Origin: G942493375 sp942493375
GTDB taxonomy: Bacteria > Armatimonadota > UBA5829
Assembly (NCBI GenBank): GCA_942493375.1
Contig: OW818698.1
Coordinates: 2,976,001-3,040,000, forward strand
Length of the DNA stretch: 64,000 bases
Direction: 5' to 3'
Each line of letters starts with the position of its first letter. Within the stretch, counting starts at the first letter, position 1. This document shows, one piece after another, positions 18,457 through 28,264 of the stretch. The notes under the pieces are model-generated. The model saw nothing but the letters and a program-made list of their open reading frames with translations. It had not been told where the DNA came from and made no database searches. A program made the position numbers and the translations under genes.

Positions 18457-18544
18457 TTCTATCCCTTCACCCTGTTATAATCGAGTCAACAATTTGAGAT
18501 TTGCGGTCTGGGTGAAGATTCCAGCCGATGGAGGTTTTAATACT

Positions 18545-20995
18545 ATGGAAAAGTTGTGTCTTAATGGAAAATGGACACTGCTGCAGTCCGGGCAAGATAA
18601 AAAAATGGACGCAATCGTCCCCGGTAACATTCATCTTGATCTTATGAAGGCTGGAGTAATAGAAGACCCGTTCGTTGCAGATAACGAATACCGGGTTGCC
18701 TGGGTCCACGAGACAGATTGGGTGTATTCCAGAGATTTCTTTGCCGAACCCGAGCTTTTGGGATGTAGCAAGCTCTGCCTGGAATGCGATGGCCTGGATA
18801 CATTTGCTGTAGTTAAACTGAATGGAGAGATCCTGGGCGACACCGAAAACATGTACATTCAGTATCGGTTTGATGTAACCGGTAAGCTCAAATCCGGAAG
18901 CAATAATATTACAATCGAATTCGAATCTGCTCCCAACAAGGTCAAACCATGGCTTGCAGAAGATCCTCTTGTTTCCCCTGGAATGGGAGTTCCGGGATCT
19001 ATATATACAAGAAAAGCCCCCTGCCAGTGGGGCTGGGACTGGGGTCCTGCTCTGCCTACCTGCGGTATATGGAAATCCATAAGAATCGCCGGATACAACG
19101 GGGCCAGGATCGATGATCTCCGCATAATCCAGCACCATTCAGAAAACAGTGTAAGCCTGGAGATCATCGCAGAGCTCGAAAGACTCGATTCCGAGTGCAT
19201 TGAAGCCATCGCAAAGATAACAGCCCCTGATGGCACAGTCAGCGAAGTTGCGCTCACAATAGATGGTAACACAGCTAAAGGTGAATTCACTGTCGCTAAC
19301 CCGGAACTCTGGTGGCCTGCTAACTATGGCAAACAGCCTCTGTATCAGGTAAAATGCAAAGTCCTCAGAGATGGAGTTAAGCTTCACGCATTCAAGCGAA
19401 AAGTCGGTCTCCGGACAATGGAACTCGACAGAACGAACGATGAATGGGGCCAGAGCCTGACTGTCGTTGTAAACGGCGTTAAAATCTTCGCAAAGGGTGG
19501 AGACTGGATCCCCGCAGACAGCTTCCCTGCACGCATAACCGATGAACACTACAGGCACCTGATCTCCAGCGCTGCACTTGCCAACATGAACATGCTGCGT
19601 GTCTGGGGCGGTGGTATTTATGAAGATGAACGTTTCTACGATCTGTGCGATGAGTATGGAATCCTGATCTGGCAGGACTTTATGTTCGCATGCGGACACT
19701 ACGCAACAACCCAGTGGTACCTGGACAACATCGCCAAAGACGTTGAATACAACGTCAAACGTCTCCGCAACCGTGCATGCCTTGCCCTTTGGTGTGGAAA
19801 CAACGAAATGGAATGGGGCGTCACCATGTGGTGGCAGGATGAGAAAAAAGAGACCAGGCAGAAGGAATATGCCATCATATTCCACGAGCTCATCCCATCC
19901 ATTCTTGCTAAAGTAGATACTATTACTCCCTATTGGCCAAGTTCCCCTTCCAGTGGAATGGAAACACCATTCGTTAATCCGGAAAGTCAGGACTATGGAG
20001 ATGGACACTACTGGGATGTCTGGCACGGAAAGAAACCATTCACCGAATACCGCACCCAGTTCCACCGGTTCATGAGCGAGTTCGGATTCGAATCATTCCC
20101 GTCCATCAAGACTGTACGAAGCTTTGCCGAAGAGAAAGACCTGAACCCGGTCAGCTACATAATGGAGTGCCACCAGAAGAACTCCGCAGGTAACGGCCTT
20201 ATACTCCACTACATGGCCCAGACATTCAGGTTCCCCAAGGACTTCGAAACAATGTGCTACACTAGCCAGCTGCTCCAGGCTGAAGCTATGCGATATGGTG
20301 TTGAACACTGGCGTAGAAACCGTGGTAGATGTATGGGAACCCTGTACTGGCAGTTCAACGACTGCTGGCCGGTTGCCAGTTGGGCAAGTGTGGACTACTT
20401 CGGTAGATGGAAAGCCCTGCAGTATTTCGCAAAACGGTTCTATGAACCCCTGCTGCTCTCCGTATGTGAAGAAGCAACTACCGCAACAGTTCATGTGACA
20501 AATGACGGTCTTCAGCCTCTCGAAGCAATCCTCAAGTGGAGCCTGGAGAAACTTAACGGAGAAGTCGTTAAGTCCGGCAATATGCCATTTGCAGCAGGAT
20601 CGCAGAGAGATAACCTGGTTGCAGAACTGGACTTCACCGAGGAACTAGCTGGAGACGGTAAGAGACAGTGTGTGCTGGTGTGCGAATTGGTCGTTGGTGC
20701 AACAACTAGAGCTACAACAGTCACCGGATTCGTTCCAACCAAACACCTGGAACTGACTAATCCCGAATTACAAGTCAAGACAGGCAAAGACGATACCGGC
20801 GAATACATTGAAATATCTGCAAAATCAACTGCAAGGTTCGTATTTGTAGAGGTGCCGGAAGCAGACGTAATCTTCTCCGACAACTACTTCGACCTCCCTG
20901 CAGGCAGGACGACAAAAATCCGTCCAATAGCCTGTGCAGAAGGCGCAGATATCAGCAAAGTGAGAGTCTTCTCACTATATGATTCGTTCAGTTAA
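18545..20995 (+). CDS. beta-mannosidase, glycoside hydrolase family 2
   Basis: The start is ATG 18545 (MEKLCLNGKW), with GGAGG 10 bases upstream. The 816-residue product has no signal peptide and is probably cytoplasmic. It has the GH2 architecture: a jelly-roll sugar-binding domain, an immunoglobulin-like domain and a TIM barrel (about 285-600). The acid/base residue is Glu421 in WCGNNEMEW and the nucleophile Glu512 in SEFGFESFPS. QWGWDWGPALPTCGIW and YWQFNDCWPVASW are typical of beta-mannosidases rather than beta-galactosidases. It removes terminal beta-mannose from manno-oligosaccharides or N-glycan-like products. Codon use is somewhat GC-richer than in the flanking glycosidase genes. Confidence 0.92.
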   Translation: MEKLCLNGKWTLLQSGQDKKMDAIVPGNIHLDLMKAGVIEDPFVADNEYRVAWVHETDWVYSRDFFAEPELLGCSKLCLECDGLDTFAVVKLNGEILGDTENMYIQYRFDVTGKLKSGSNNITIEFESAPNKVKPWLAEDPLVSPGMGVPGSIYTRKAPCQWGWDWGPALPTCGIWKSIRIAGYNGARIDDLRIIQHHSENSVSLEIIAELERLDSECIEAIAKITAPDGTVSEVALTIDGNTAKGEFTVANPELWWPANYGKQPLYQVKCKVLRDGVKLHAFKRKVGLRTMELDRTNDEWGQSLTVVVNGVKIFAKGGDWIPADSFPARITDEHYRHLISSAALANMNMLRVWGGGIYEDERFYDLCDEYGILIWQDFMFACGHYATTQWYLDNIAKDVEYNVKRLRNRACLALWCGNNEMEWGVTMWWQDEKKETRQKEYAIIFHELIPSILAKVDTITPYWPSSPSSGMETPFVNPESQDYGDGHYWDVWHGKKPFTEYRTQFHRFMSEFGFESFPSIKTVRSFAEEKDLNPVSYIMECHQKNSAGNGLILHYMAQTFRFPKDFETMCYTSQLLQAEAMRYGVEHWRRNRGRCMGTLYWQFNDCWPVASWASVDYFGRWKALQYFAKRFYEPLLLSVCEEATTATVHVTNDGLQPLEAILKWSLEKLNGEVVKSGNMPFAAGSQRDNLVAELDFTEELAGDGKRQCVLVCELVVGATTRATTVTGFVPTKHLELTNPELQVKTGKDDTGEYIEISAKSTARFVFVEVPEADVIFSDNYFDLPAGRTTKIRPIACAEGADISKVRVFSLYDSFS

Positions 20996-21002
20996 AAATA
21001 TT

Positions 21003-21152
21003 CACACGCAAAGCCGCTAAGACGCAAAGAATGACAATAAATATGCTGCGGGAACGATGGTTTGCACAATACATCAGGCAAATCACAATGAAGTTCCCGC
21101 AGCCGCACTACAGAATCGTTTGTTTTCTTAGCGTCTTTGCGGCTTTGCGTGA
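21003..21152. repeat. ~150-bp palindromic element with nested inverted repeats
   Basis: The left arm CACGCAAAGCCGCTAAGACG (from 21005) recurs in inverted orientation at 21125-21151 with two changes. Inside it, CTGCGGGAAC (21046-21055) pairs with GTTCCCGCAG (21093-21102). This nested layout with about 25-bp terminal inverted repeats suggests a non-autonomous, MITE-like or REP-type element. It sits between the mannosidase stop and the next gene. Confidence 0.75.
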
Positions 21153-21180
21153 GAAAAAAACCCAACAGGAGCAAAATCGA

Positions 21181-22911
21181 ATGGCCGTATTCAGTATAGA
21201 AAGGCTGCCTTTTGCTTTACTGACAGCACTTTTCCTGGCCTCCACTACTATTGCTTTCGCAGCAAAGGGAGACTTCGACCGAAAGACATTATGGAACTGG
21301 GACGACTACCGAAATGTGCCTTTTGATGTTGAGACTGTCTCCACACGGGATGACAAAGGCTACCGGGTCAGTGAAATCTACTTTACAAGCGAACAGACTC
21401 CAAATGGTCCCAACCGTATCTTCTGTGCCTTTGCGCGACCTATAAAACCATCCAAACCAGTTCCAGCGTTAGTAATGATTCACGGAGGTGGAGGACATTC
21501 AGATACTCCTGGAGCACTCTGGGCTGCTCAGGCTTTTAAGTGTGCAGTAATTCATGTGGATTGGAGCGGTGAATCTATTCCTGGTCCGTTACACTCAACA
21601 AAATGGCGCAGTGGACCCACCACTCCATCTACAATGACTCCAACTCCGCGCAGCAACCTCATTTTTCACATCGTTCTGGCACTCCACAGAGCATTGGATT
21701 TCATGAGTCAACAGCCTGAAGTAGATATGTCCAAAGTTGCATCTTTTGGTGGTTCATGGGGAGGATATCTCTCTCTGATGCTGGCTGGAACTGACTCCCG
21801 GATTGGCTGTGTTATGTCTGCATATGGAGCCGGGGGATGGGAGAAATCGCACAGTGGACTCAGCAAAGGTATTGAACAACTACCCGAAGACCAGAAGGCC
21901 CAATGGTTTGAGTTATTTGATGCAATGTCCTATGCAAAACAAACAAAAGCCGCTGTTTTAATGAGTACATCCGCCAATGACCACTACTTCTGGCTGGGTG
22001 GACTCGTAGAACACTACCAGAAATTGCCGGGTAAGAAGCACTTAGTCATCACACCAAACGGAGACCATGGCACTGGAGGTCCGCGATGGATGGATTCAGC
22101 ATGGCCGTGGGTCAAGCAGTACTTCGAAGGTAAGGATGAGTTTCCACAGGTTGTTCAAGGATCTTTCCGCCGGAAGGGAAACACTTACTCTTGGATGGCA
22201 CAAGGCCCCAAACCAATCAAGAACGCAATTCTCTACTTCAGCCCTGGCAAACTCGATTGGTCATCCAGATACTGGATAGAAGTTCCAGCACATAAACAGG
22301 GTAGCAAATGGGAAGCTGAACTACCAAAAGAATTCGCTTCGATGGCGGGAGAAGCATATGCTACTGTCTTTGATGACGATGGTATGCCGTCCTCCAGTGT
22401 AACTATCTCCAGTAAAGGTGTAGACCCATTCACTCAACCGGTTGCGTTGTGGCAAGGAGATAATCTGTGGGATAAGGCAAGGGGAGCAGATGCCTGGCGG
22501 ACATACATTCACGAATCGCTCAATGTATCATCACAACCATCCGGAGGGTTCAATATAGGCCCGGGTGAAGGCAAAACCCATTTCACCACAGTCACTAACA
22601 GCGTAATCCTGGCAAGTGCCCGCGCAAAAGAGTATGCAGGTATTCGTATAACCTTGAATGTTGAAAAAGTAGCAGGTGTGCTGCACCTGAGGCTCTGCCG
22701 TTATACCAGATCAAACCGGGAACAAGCTTACACAGTAGAAATCAACTACAGGCCAGGCAAAGAGACATTCAATCTCCCCTGGTCATCTTTCACCCCACCA
22801 GCAGGCGCGAACCCCATACCTTACCCATTCGACGGTTTGGTCCTGGAAGGCACTAGATCAGATGCTTCCCCAATTACAGTAGAATCACTGGAACTAATGC
22901 CAAAACAATAA
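21181..22911 (+). CDS. secreted alpha/beta-hydrolase (acetylxylan esterase / prolyl-oligopeptidase-like)
   Basis: The start is ATG 21181: AGGAG lies 9 bases upstream and the product then begins with a signal peptide (about residues 1-27, ending IAFA). Upstream in-frame codons belong to the palindromic element. Residues about 60-310 are an alpha/beta-hydrolase fold with the oxyanion-hole motif MIHGGGGHS and the nucleophile elbow FGGSWGGY (Ser192). A catalytic His in NGDHGTGG is plausible. The last ~270 residues form beta-rich domains, possibly a carbohydrate-binding jelly roll. A carbohydrate esterase removing acyl groups from polysaccharide is the likely role; a peptidase is the alternative. 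Confidence 0.75.
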   Translation: MAVFSIERLPFALLTALFLASTTIAFAAKGDFDRKTLWNWDDYRNVPFDVETVSTRDDKGYRVSEIYFTSEQTPNGPNRIFCAFARPIKPSKPVPALVMIHGGGGHSDTPGALWAAQAFKCAVIHVDWSGESIPGPLHSTKWRSGPTTPSTMTPTPRSNLIFHIVLALHRALDFMSQQPEVDMSKVASFGGSWGGYLSLMLAGTDSRIGCVMSAYGAGGWEKSHSGLSKGIEQLPEDQKAQWFELFDAMSYAKQTKAAVLMSTSANDHYFWLGGLVEHYQKLPGKKHLVITPNGDHGTGGPRWMDSAWPWVKQYFEGKDEFPQVVQGSFRRKGNTYSWMAQGPKPIKNAILYFSPGKLDWSSRYWIEVPAHKQGSKWEAELPKEFASMAGEAYATVFDDDGMPSSSVTISSKGVDPFTQPVALWQGDNLWDKARGADAWRTYIHESLNVSSQPSGGFNIGPGEGKTHFTTVTNSVILASARAKEYAGIRITLNVEKVAGVLHLRLCRYTRSNREQAYTVEINYRPGKETFNLPWSSFTPPAGANPIPYPFDGLVLEGTRSDASPITVESLELMPKQ

Positions 22912-22916
22912 ACAGA

Positions 22917-22984
22917 AAAACCACCGAATATACTGTATACACGGATTTTCCATTTTCCGTGTATTCAGTATATTCCGTGGTTTT
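22917..22984. repeat. long palindromic extragenic repeat (hairpin)
   Basis: Arms 22917-22945 and 22956-22984 are reverse complements at 27 of 29 positions around a 10-base loop. It starts 6 bases past a stop codon and just before the convergent 3' end at 23007, so it could terminate both transcripts. Its A/T-rich TATACTGTATACACGG core resembles dispersed repeats rather than a standard terminator. Confidence 0.8.
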
Positions 22985-23006
22985 CTGATTCCCTATAATT
23001 CGAGGT

Positions 23007-23678
23007 TCAATAAGGACAGATTGAACCACAGGCGAATGTATCTCCGTCTTCTGTTATGCAGTAATAGACCCAAAGGCATTGAGAACCATAATTCTGCGGA
23101 TCACTAACTGTTTGCCCAGGTGGTATCCATTCCCCTTGCTGGTCATACCAGTTTATAAATTCATCGGCAGTGAAGAATGTATTAGAAATCGTATTCAACA
23201 TATATTCTTCGCCGAAAAGAGTATATGCACCGAAGTGCTCTACTTTGATTTTTCTATCCGATATATTTTCAACCACTGTCAGATAATAAGGTTTATCCCG
23301 TGAAGCAAAAGTACTGGGACTATGTTCCACATTAATCAGCTTGTTGCCATCTTCCAGATTAGACAGCCTGATCGTATGCATTGTAGGTTTTCTTGCGATC
23401 ACAGGTGAATGGATCCCATTTATAAATGGAGCGAATACGCTTTCATAATCGAGTATCTCACCATTGGGATAAGCTACCACAAATGATTGTATATGGCGAT
23501 AGTTATAGGAATCATCATCTACGAATAAATTCTCACCATCGGTTCTGTTAACCTCAAGCCACTGCGCTGGTTTCTTGACTGGTTCACCTATTAAGAATCT
23601 ATATTTTCGTCCACAATTCATATAATCAAATAAACGTTTGTTTGCTTCACTTATTGATACCAAAAATGCAAAAGACAA
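23007..23678 (-). CDS. hypothetical protein
   Basis: I do not recognise this 223-residue protein. It probably starts at TTG 23678, since AGGAG lies 6 bases upstream. It has no clear signal peptide or membrane helix, is rich in aromatic and acidic residues, and contains three cysteines near the C-terminus (CLWVYYC and CGSICPY). Predicted strands suggest a beta-rich fold. It lies about 110 bases downstream of the DUF4091-type gene on the same strand and may be its operon partner. Confidence 0.55.
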   Translation of the reverse strand: MSFAFLVSISEANKRLFDYMNCGRKYRFLIGEPVKKPAQWLEVNRTDGENLFVDDDSYNYRHIQSFVVAYPNGEILDYESVFAPFINGIHSPVIARKPTMHTIRLSNLEDGNKLINVEHSPSTFASRDKPYYLTVVENISDRKIKVEHFGAYTLFGEEYMLNTISNTFFTADEFINWYDQQGEWIPPGQTVSDPQNYGSQCLWVYYCITEDGDTFACGSICPY

Positions 23679-23785
23679 TATCTACTCCTACCCTCCTTTC
23701 AATATGTGTGATAGGTCGAATACAAATAAGCACAGAACACCCCGAACGCCAGACAATCGTCATCACTTGTCCGATATACCACACA

Positions 23786-26713
23786 TTATTTTCGCGCTTT
23801 AGTCGTTTTGTGAATGGAAGCACATCGCATCGCCACAATCATATTAGCAACTTGTTCTTGCCACTTATCGATGCAATTTACACTGCTTGATTGTATCAGA
23901 GGCATCAGTTTGTCCATTGCCAACAAAGCTTCAACTTTATTAGACACCGACCCAGCAACAATTGTATCACTATATTTAATATATGTCTCCCTAAGCAGCC
24001 ATGCATATTGATAATCTTCAACACCTCTCATAAGCCCCTTTAGCCGTATGGATGGATTTGCACCAGGATACATCAACACACCATCACCCTGTCCTATCGC
24101 AGCATTGTCATAGTTTCCGTATCCGTCATAGATACCCCTAACCCATGCCTCTTTGCTCAGATTGCCCCAATAATTCAATCCCCAGTTCAAAAAACCGGTT
24201 GCTCCTTGCTTGAAGTTCTGCAGGAAGAACCACCTGTCGTGATTCGGTTTATTGGGCACAAGAGGATTGCCACCGGTACACACATAGGACCATATTTCTT
24301 TGTTTCTACTGTGTTGATAAGCAATATCAGACTCCCGCAGCGTATATAACGACGGAGTCCAGATATCGATGTCCTTGACCATCTCCGGATAGTAGTCAAT
24401 AGACTGATTGACAGCAAAGACAACTTGAATCGGGACTCTCAGTTTCATATCTTTCATTGCAGCGATTATTTTTGGGAAAAGGGGTTCATTCGGAGACGGT
24501 TCATCAAATGGCTGTATATATGCATACTTGAGCACATCGTGCTTCTCTGCAATATCGCTCAGCTTGTCTATTGCAGTCTTGAATATTCTCTTGTTCTCTG
24601 CTGAAAAAGGAGATTTGTCATAAGCCCACGACTTACCTGTCTCCCTATCTATAACATTAAACCCATTCTGCAATGTAATACCAAACCAGGCATGCTCTGC
24701 AATATTGAACGCATTGAATGCTCCATTTGAGTTCTTTTTACAAAAAGTCAGGTATTTCTCAAACTCAGCAGCATCAATTGTGATGGAGTTGTCTTTCTCG
24801 CGATAGATAGTATATAAAGGTTTAATCCCATCATTCTGGTCTATTGGCGAGATTCTATGATCCAGTGCCAGCTTGTAGTACGGATACATTTCCTCCACTT
24901 TAATATCAGATTTGCCTTCGAACTTTGCCACCATCCCTCTGAACGCCCAAAATGATGTCCGTATTTTATTGTCTTTTGGTAGATCGAAATCCCAGACTTT
25001 AAGTTTTATAGGTATGGAATACAGCCGTTTATTGTTATTGCCCAAGATATCGATCTTTCCACTATAAACATCCGATGGGATTCCTGCAGGCACATTGATT
25101 TGAACCCAGGCAGACTGTGTCTTGTCTTTCATGATGGTTAACACATTTGAATTGAACACAATATCCGGATACCAACCTGCATACTTGGTTGGTATCTTGT
25201 TAGGTCTTAGAGGTACATGTCCAACCGCCATAACCTTCATATCTACGGCAGGAATCACTTTGGAATGTTTAGAACCTACCAACTCATTCGCTCTCAGAGT
25301 CACTTTCATATTTTTCGCATTCAAAGTAGGTACAAACACAATCTGTGAATGTGCTGTTGCCTGCCTTGCAGATGATAGAGTTATCGGAGGTTGAATCTGG
25401 GGGATCTTTCCCGTAGGAAGATATGTAACTCGATATTTAATGTTAGCACTGCCTGTAAGCACGTAGTAATTGCCCATATTCGGCTTCTGAGATTTTGAAA
25501 GCCTTGCAACACCATCCAGATACAACTTACCGGTTTCTTTGTCACCCAGATCAGGCTTGATCAAGACGCTTATGTCATCGATATCAAACCCACCCTTGCC
25601 TGCCCTATCGATCTTGCTGACCTGCAACCCGAAGCTCTTTATGCTGGTTCTGTCAGGAGACCCGTTAAATGGTCCCAGGGGATATTCAAGTAGATAGTAG
25701 TATCTAAATTTATTCTTAGTTATAGGAACAATGGAATACACATCAAAGTAGGCTTTCTTCCCCTTGTCGTCCTGGATCCACAGTGCAATGCCTGAGTGCC
25801 CTTCGTTATTAATATTTCTGAGTATTGGTTCGGTGTTCTTCGTAAAATCTGCATCCAGAACTACGGTCTTAAATTCCATTAGGTCAAATGGCTTGTCCAG
25901 TGTCTTCGCAATGGTGGAATATCCTCCACCAGCATCTTTATCATATGTCACTGAGACACCGCTGGAGCCCATTTTTTTGATATCCATCTCCATTTTGGCG
26001 CCGTATGCTTCCCCACGGGTCCAGTCGGAAGAAGGAACAATCTTTTCGTCGGAAATGCACAAACTCTCAGTCTTTATAGCTCTCATATCCAGCCCACCAT
26101 CCACTAGCAGTTTCACATTGTCTATTGCGATTTTGTAGGGTAGTTTATCCCAATAGTTCTCATACATCATTACACAGGGATTTCTAAGGGATTCCTCGAT
26201 AGCAATGGTCTTGGTAACTGTGATCCATTCACCAGTCTTGATGATGTCTTTGGTCAGTATCTGATAAACTCCCTCAATATAGTTATTGGTCCCATCATAA
26301 GATGATCCGCTACCGCCGTCTTTGGATAACCCGACCGCCATACCAGCGGCCAGGTTGTTATCTTTTGGATCACAGTAGTAATCAAAACTGAGCGTCACTA
26401 TTGTACCTTTAGGTATGAGGGTATTTACCAACTTCACAGCTATTCTGTGGCACAGCCCATATTCATCTCCAGTCTTGGTAAATAACAGTGCCCGCTTGCT
26501 GTGGTTGCCTTTTGTATATGACAACTGCTGACTGGGAGAACTCCCGGAGACAGTCGTCCAACTCTCTGGCAATGCAGCATTGCTGACCGTCGCTTTGCCG
26601 TTTTCAAATCCACCAAATCCATCCAGCAAGTCACGCTGAGCTGCACAAGCTGCTACACAACCAACCATCCAAAACACTACAAAAAAGAATAACAACCTAA
26701 TATATAACTGCAT
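23786..26713 (-). CDS. secreted DUF4091-type glycoside-hydrolase-like protein
   Basis: The start is ATG 26713, with GAGGGA just upstream; the 975-residue product opens with a hydrophobic export signal (LLFFFVVFWMVGCVAAC) that may be a lipoprotein box. Residues up to about 430 form beta-sandwich carbohydrate-binding-like domains. A linker domain of the kind preceding DUF4091 barrels follows (VWDFDLPKDNKIRTSFWAF). The last ~400 residues form a TIM-barrel-like region with the conserved QPFDEPSP, WTPSLYTL and GFLNWGLNYWG segments, where the Asp/Glu of FDEP are candidate catalytic residues. Members of this group are seen in polysaccharide loci and are largely uncharacterised. Confidence 0.75.
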   Translation of the reverse strand: MQLYIRLLFFFVVFWMVGCVAACAAQRDLLDGFGGFENGKATVSNAALPESWTTVSGSSPSQQLSYTKGNHSKRALLFTKTGDEYGLCHRIAVKLVNTLIPKGTIVTLSFDYYCDPKDNNLAAGMAVGLSKDGGSGSSYDGTNNYIEGVYQILTKDIIKTGEWITVTKTIAIEESLRNPCVMMYENYWDKLPYKIAIDNVKLLVDGGLDMRAIKTESLCISDEKIVPSSDWTRGEAYGAKMEMDIKKMGSSGVSVTYDKDAGGGYSTIAKTLDKPFDLMEFKTVVLDADFTKNTEPILRNINNEGHSGIALWIQDDKGKKAYFDVYSIVPITKNKFRYYYLLEYPLGPFNGSPDRTSIKSFGLQVSKIDRAGKGGFDIDDISVLIKPDLGDKETGKLYLDGVARLSKSQKPNMGNYYVLTGSANIKYRVTYLPTGKIPQIQPPITLSSARQATAHSQIVFVPTLNAKNMKVTLRANELVGSKHSKVIPAVDMKVMAVGHVPLRPNKIPTKYAGWYPDIVFNSNVLTIMKDKTQSAWVQINVPAGIPSDVYSGKIDILGNNNKRLYSIPIKLKVWDFDLPKDNKIRTSFWAFRGMVAKFEGKSDIKVEEMYPYYKLALDHRISPIDQNDGIKPLYTIYREKDNSITIDAAEFEKYLTFCKKNSNGAFNAFNIAEHAWFGITLQNGFNVIDRETGKSWAYDKSPFSAENKRIFKTAIDKLSDIAEKHDVLKYAYIQPFDEPSPNEPLFPKIIAAMKDMKLRVPIQVVFAVNQSIDYYPEMVKDIDIWTPSLYTLRESDIAYQHSRNKEIWSYVCTGGNPLVPNKPNHDRWFFLQNFKQGATGFLNWGLNYWGNLSKEAWVRGIYDGYGNYDNAAIGQGDGVLMYPGANPSIRLKGLMRGVEDYQYAWLLRETYIKYSDTIVAGSVSNKVEALLAMDKLMPLIQSSSVNCIDKWQEQVANMIVAMRCASIHKTTKARK

Positions 26714-26847
26714 CAATTCCCTCACAAAAATATTCTGTACATCCTGTCTATCCATGTAATTTTTCTGGCCCGCATTATTCACGATTGACTCAGCTTTTGT
26801 TCCTACTACCAGACAAAAACCAAGTTTTGTGAATAAAGCGGGTTAGA

Positions 26848-27924
26848 TCACACCCGAGACCACTTATATGCATTCTTCAGCAATTCTCTTGCCTCAGTTT
26901 CACTACCACACCATGTCTGAATAAACAACCCCTTACTGGAAAGCTCTCTCAGTACGGTCTCTACTTCAGTTGCAGGGATCGAAATGTGCAGGTTTTTCCC
27001 CGCATTCTGGACATATTTTAACGTATCCATATAATGCAAGGGACTCGGTTTGCCTGCACCAGGCAGTATCTGGAGAGCCTGCAGGCTGGGTAACTCACAC
27101 AGTGCAGGCACATGCAGGAAATTGCCGATGCCATCAACGTGATAAACACAGTTGTCCAGAAACCTGGTCTGACGCTCGATAGCAGGCAGAAAAATACTGG
27201 AAAACATCTTAGGAGATATCATATAGGCAAAATCGTTCTGTGCAGCATAAAACTTCCCAGGAGACCACAAGTCAAACCAACAAGTGGAACCACCTGAAAC
27301 TTCATAGATTATGTTGTAGAACGTGTCATAGACCTCAAACCACATATCCATCAGATATTGTTCCGCAGCAAAAACCTCATCCGGCCTGTCGATCACATCC
27401 AGTAGGAGCTTATCAGTTCCACGCAGAGCAGCCAGAGTATCCCCGCACCCTCCAAAAGCTCCAATGCTGGGTATGCAGCAACCATCTGACTCTTTCACAG
27501 CGCGTCCCAGAGCCTTAAATGTAAACTTCCACCATTCATTCTCAGGATCAATTTTCAGATTAAATACCTGTTCCAGACTTTCACCAGTAACCACAGGATG
27601 CCACCAGCCGGTATCGAAATCCAAATCAAGCGCGCATCCCAGAAATGTCGGAATTGACGTATGCCCGGGATAGCCCAGAGTCCAGATAGGAAAAGCTTCT
27701 CCACCATAAAACGTTCGGCTCATCCCATACTCGTTGCAGGCAGATAGATAATCCAGGTCTGTCCAGCGTTCATAGGGAGTGTCAGGGCGAACAGGAACTG
27801 CTCCCTCTGGCATCTTATCCAGCGGAGCAGTAACCGAGATAGCACAGCGATCCAGTGCTTCTCCAGCCCACCAGGTCAGATAGCGCCTTCTTGTTTCTTC
27901 CCAATCAGGTTTATACTTCAGCAT
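26848..27924 (-). CDS. uroporphyrinogen decarboxylase (URO-D)-like protein
   Basis: The start is ATG 27924 (MLKYKPDWEET), with GGAG 8 bases upstream. The 358-residue product resembles the URO-D superfamily, which includes heme-pathway HemE and corrinoid/coenzyme M methyltransferases (MtaA/CmuA type). DWEETRRRYLTWWAGEALDR at the N-terminus is typical of a subgroup often found beside sugar-catabolic genes. It lacks the HemE N-terminal substrate signature. A C-terminal segment (SKGLFIQTWCGSETEARELL) resembles URO-D barrel ends. Its role here is unknown: methyl transfer from methylated sugars is a possibility, a heme role unlikely. It lies upstream of the DUF4091 gene on the same strand. Confidence 0.65.
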   Translation of the reverse strand: MLKYKPDWEETRRRYLTWWAGEALDRCAISVTAPLDKMPEGAVPVRPDTPYERWTDLDYLSACNEYGMSRTFYGGEAFPIWTLGYPGHTSIPTFLGCALDLDFDTGWWHPVVTGESLEQVFNLKIDPENEWWKFTFKALGRAVKESDGCCIPSIGAFGGCGDTLAALRGTDKLLLDVIDRPDEVFAAEQYLMDMWFEVYDTFYNIIYEVSGGSTCWFDLWSPGKFYAAQNDFAYMISPKMFSSIFLPAIERQTRFLDNCVYHVDGIGNFLHVPALCELPSLQALQILPGAGKPSPLHYMDTLKYVQNAGKNLHISIPATEVETVLRELSSKGLFIQTWCGSETEARELLKNAYKWSRV

Positions 27925-28264
27925 AATGATATCTCCATCTAAGCAGAATATTTTGGTCCACTTTGTGGTGAGTACTTGATTACAAGAGAAATTCATTCTG
28001 ATTCTATAGCACAGCTTACAATCTGTCTATTCTATTATGCAAACCTTACACAGGCAATCACCTCAACCATACATTGAACAATTATCCATATCATATCGAC
28101 AGATAATGCCTGATAGTGTTTATATATTTGCATTGTGGGTAGAATAAGAGTAATAACTATTAATGAGTTTTACACGAATACTAGCTTTATGCATATTTAT
28201 TGCACTAGTTGGCTACATGAAACGCTCATTTTGGAACTGTTTGTTGATTAAAGGAGATACTACT
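27925..28264. other. divergent intergenic region
   Basis: About 340 A/T-rich bases separate the divergent URO-D-like and YjbH-like genes and should contain both promoters. AAGGAG at 28251-28256 is the ribosome-binding site of the plus-strand gene. No clear -35/-10 pair or palindrome stood out. Confidence 0.4.

Noticed and set aside
19139..20065. 308-codon open frame on the minus strand inside the mannosidase gene
   Set aside because: It lies wholly opposite a clear GH2 gene, has no ribosome-binding site and its product has no family features. It is a shadow of codon bias.
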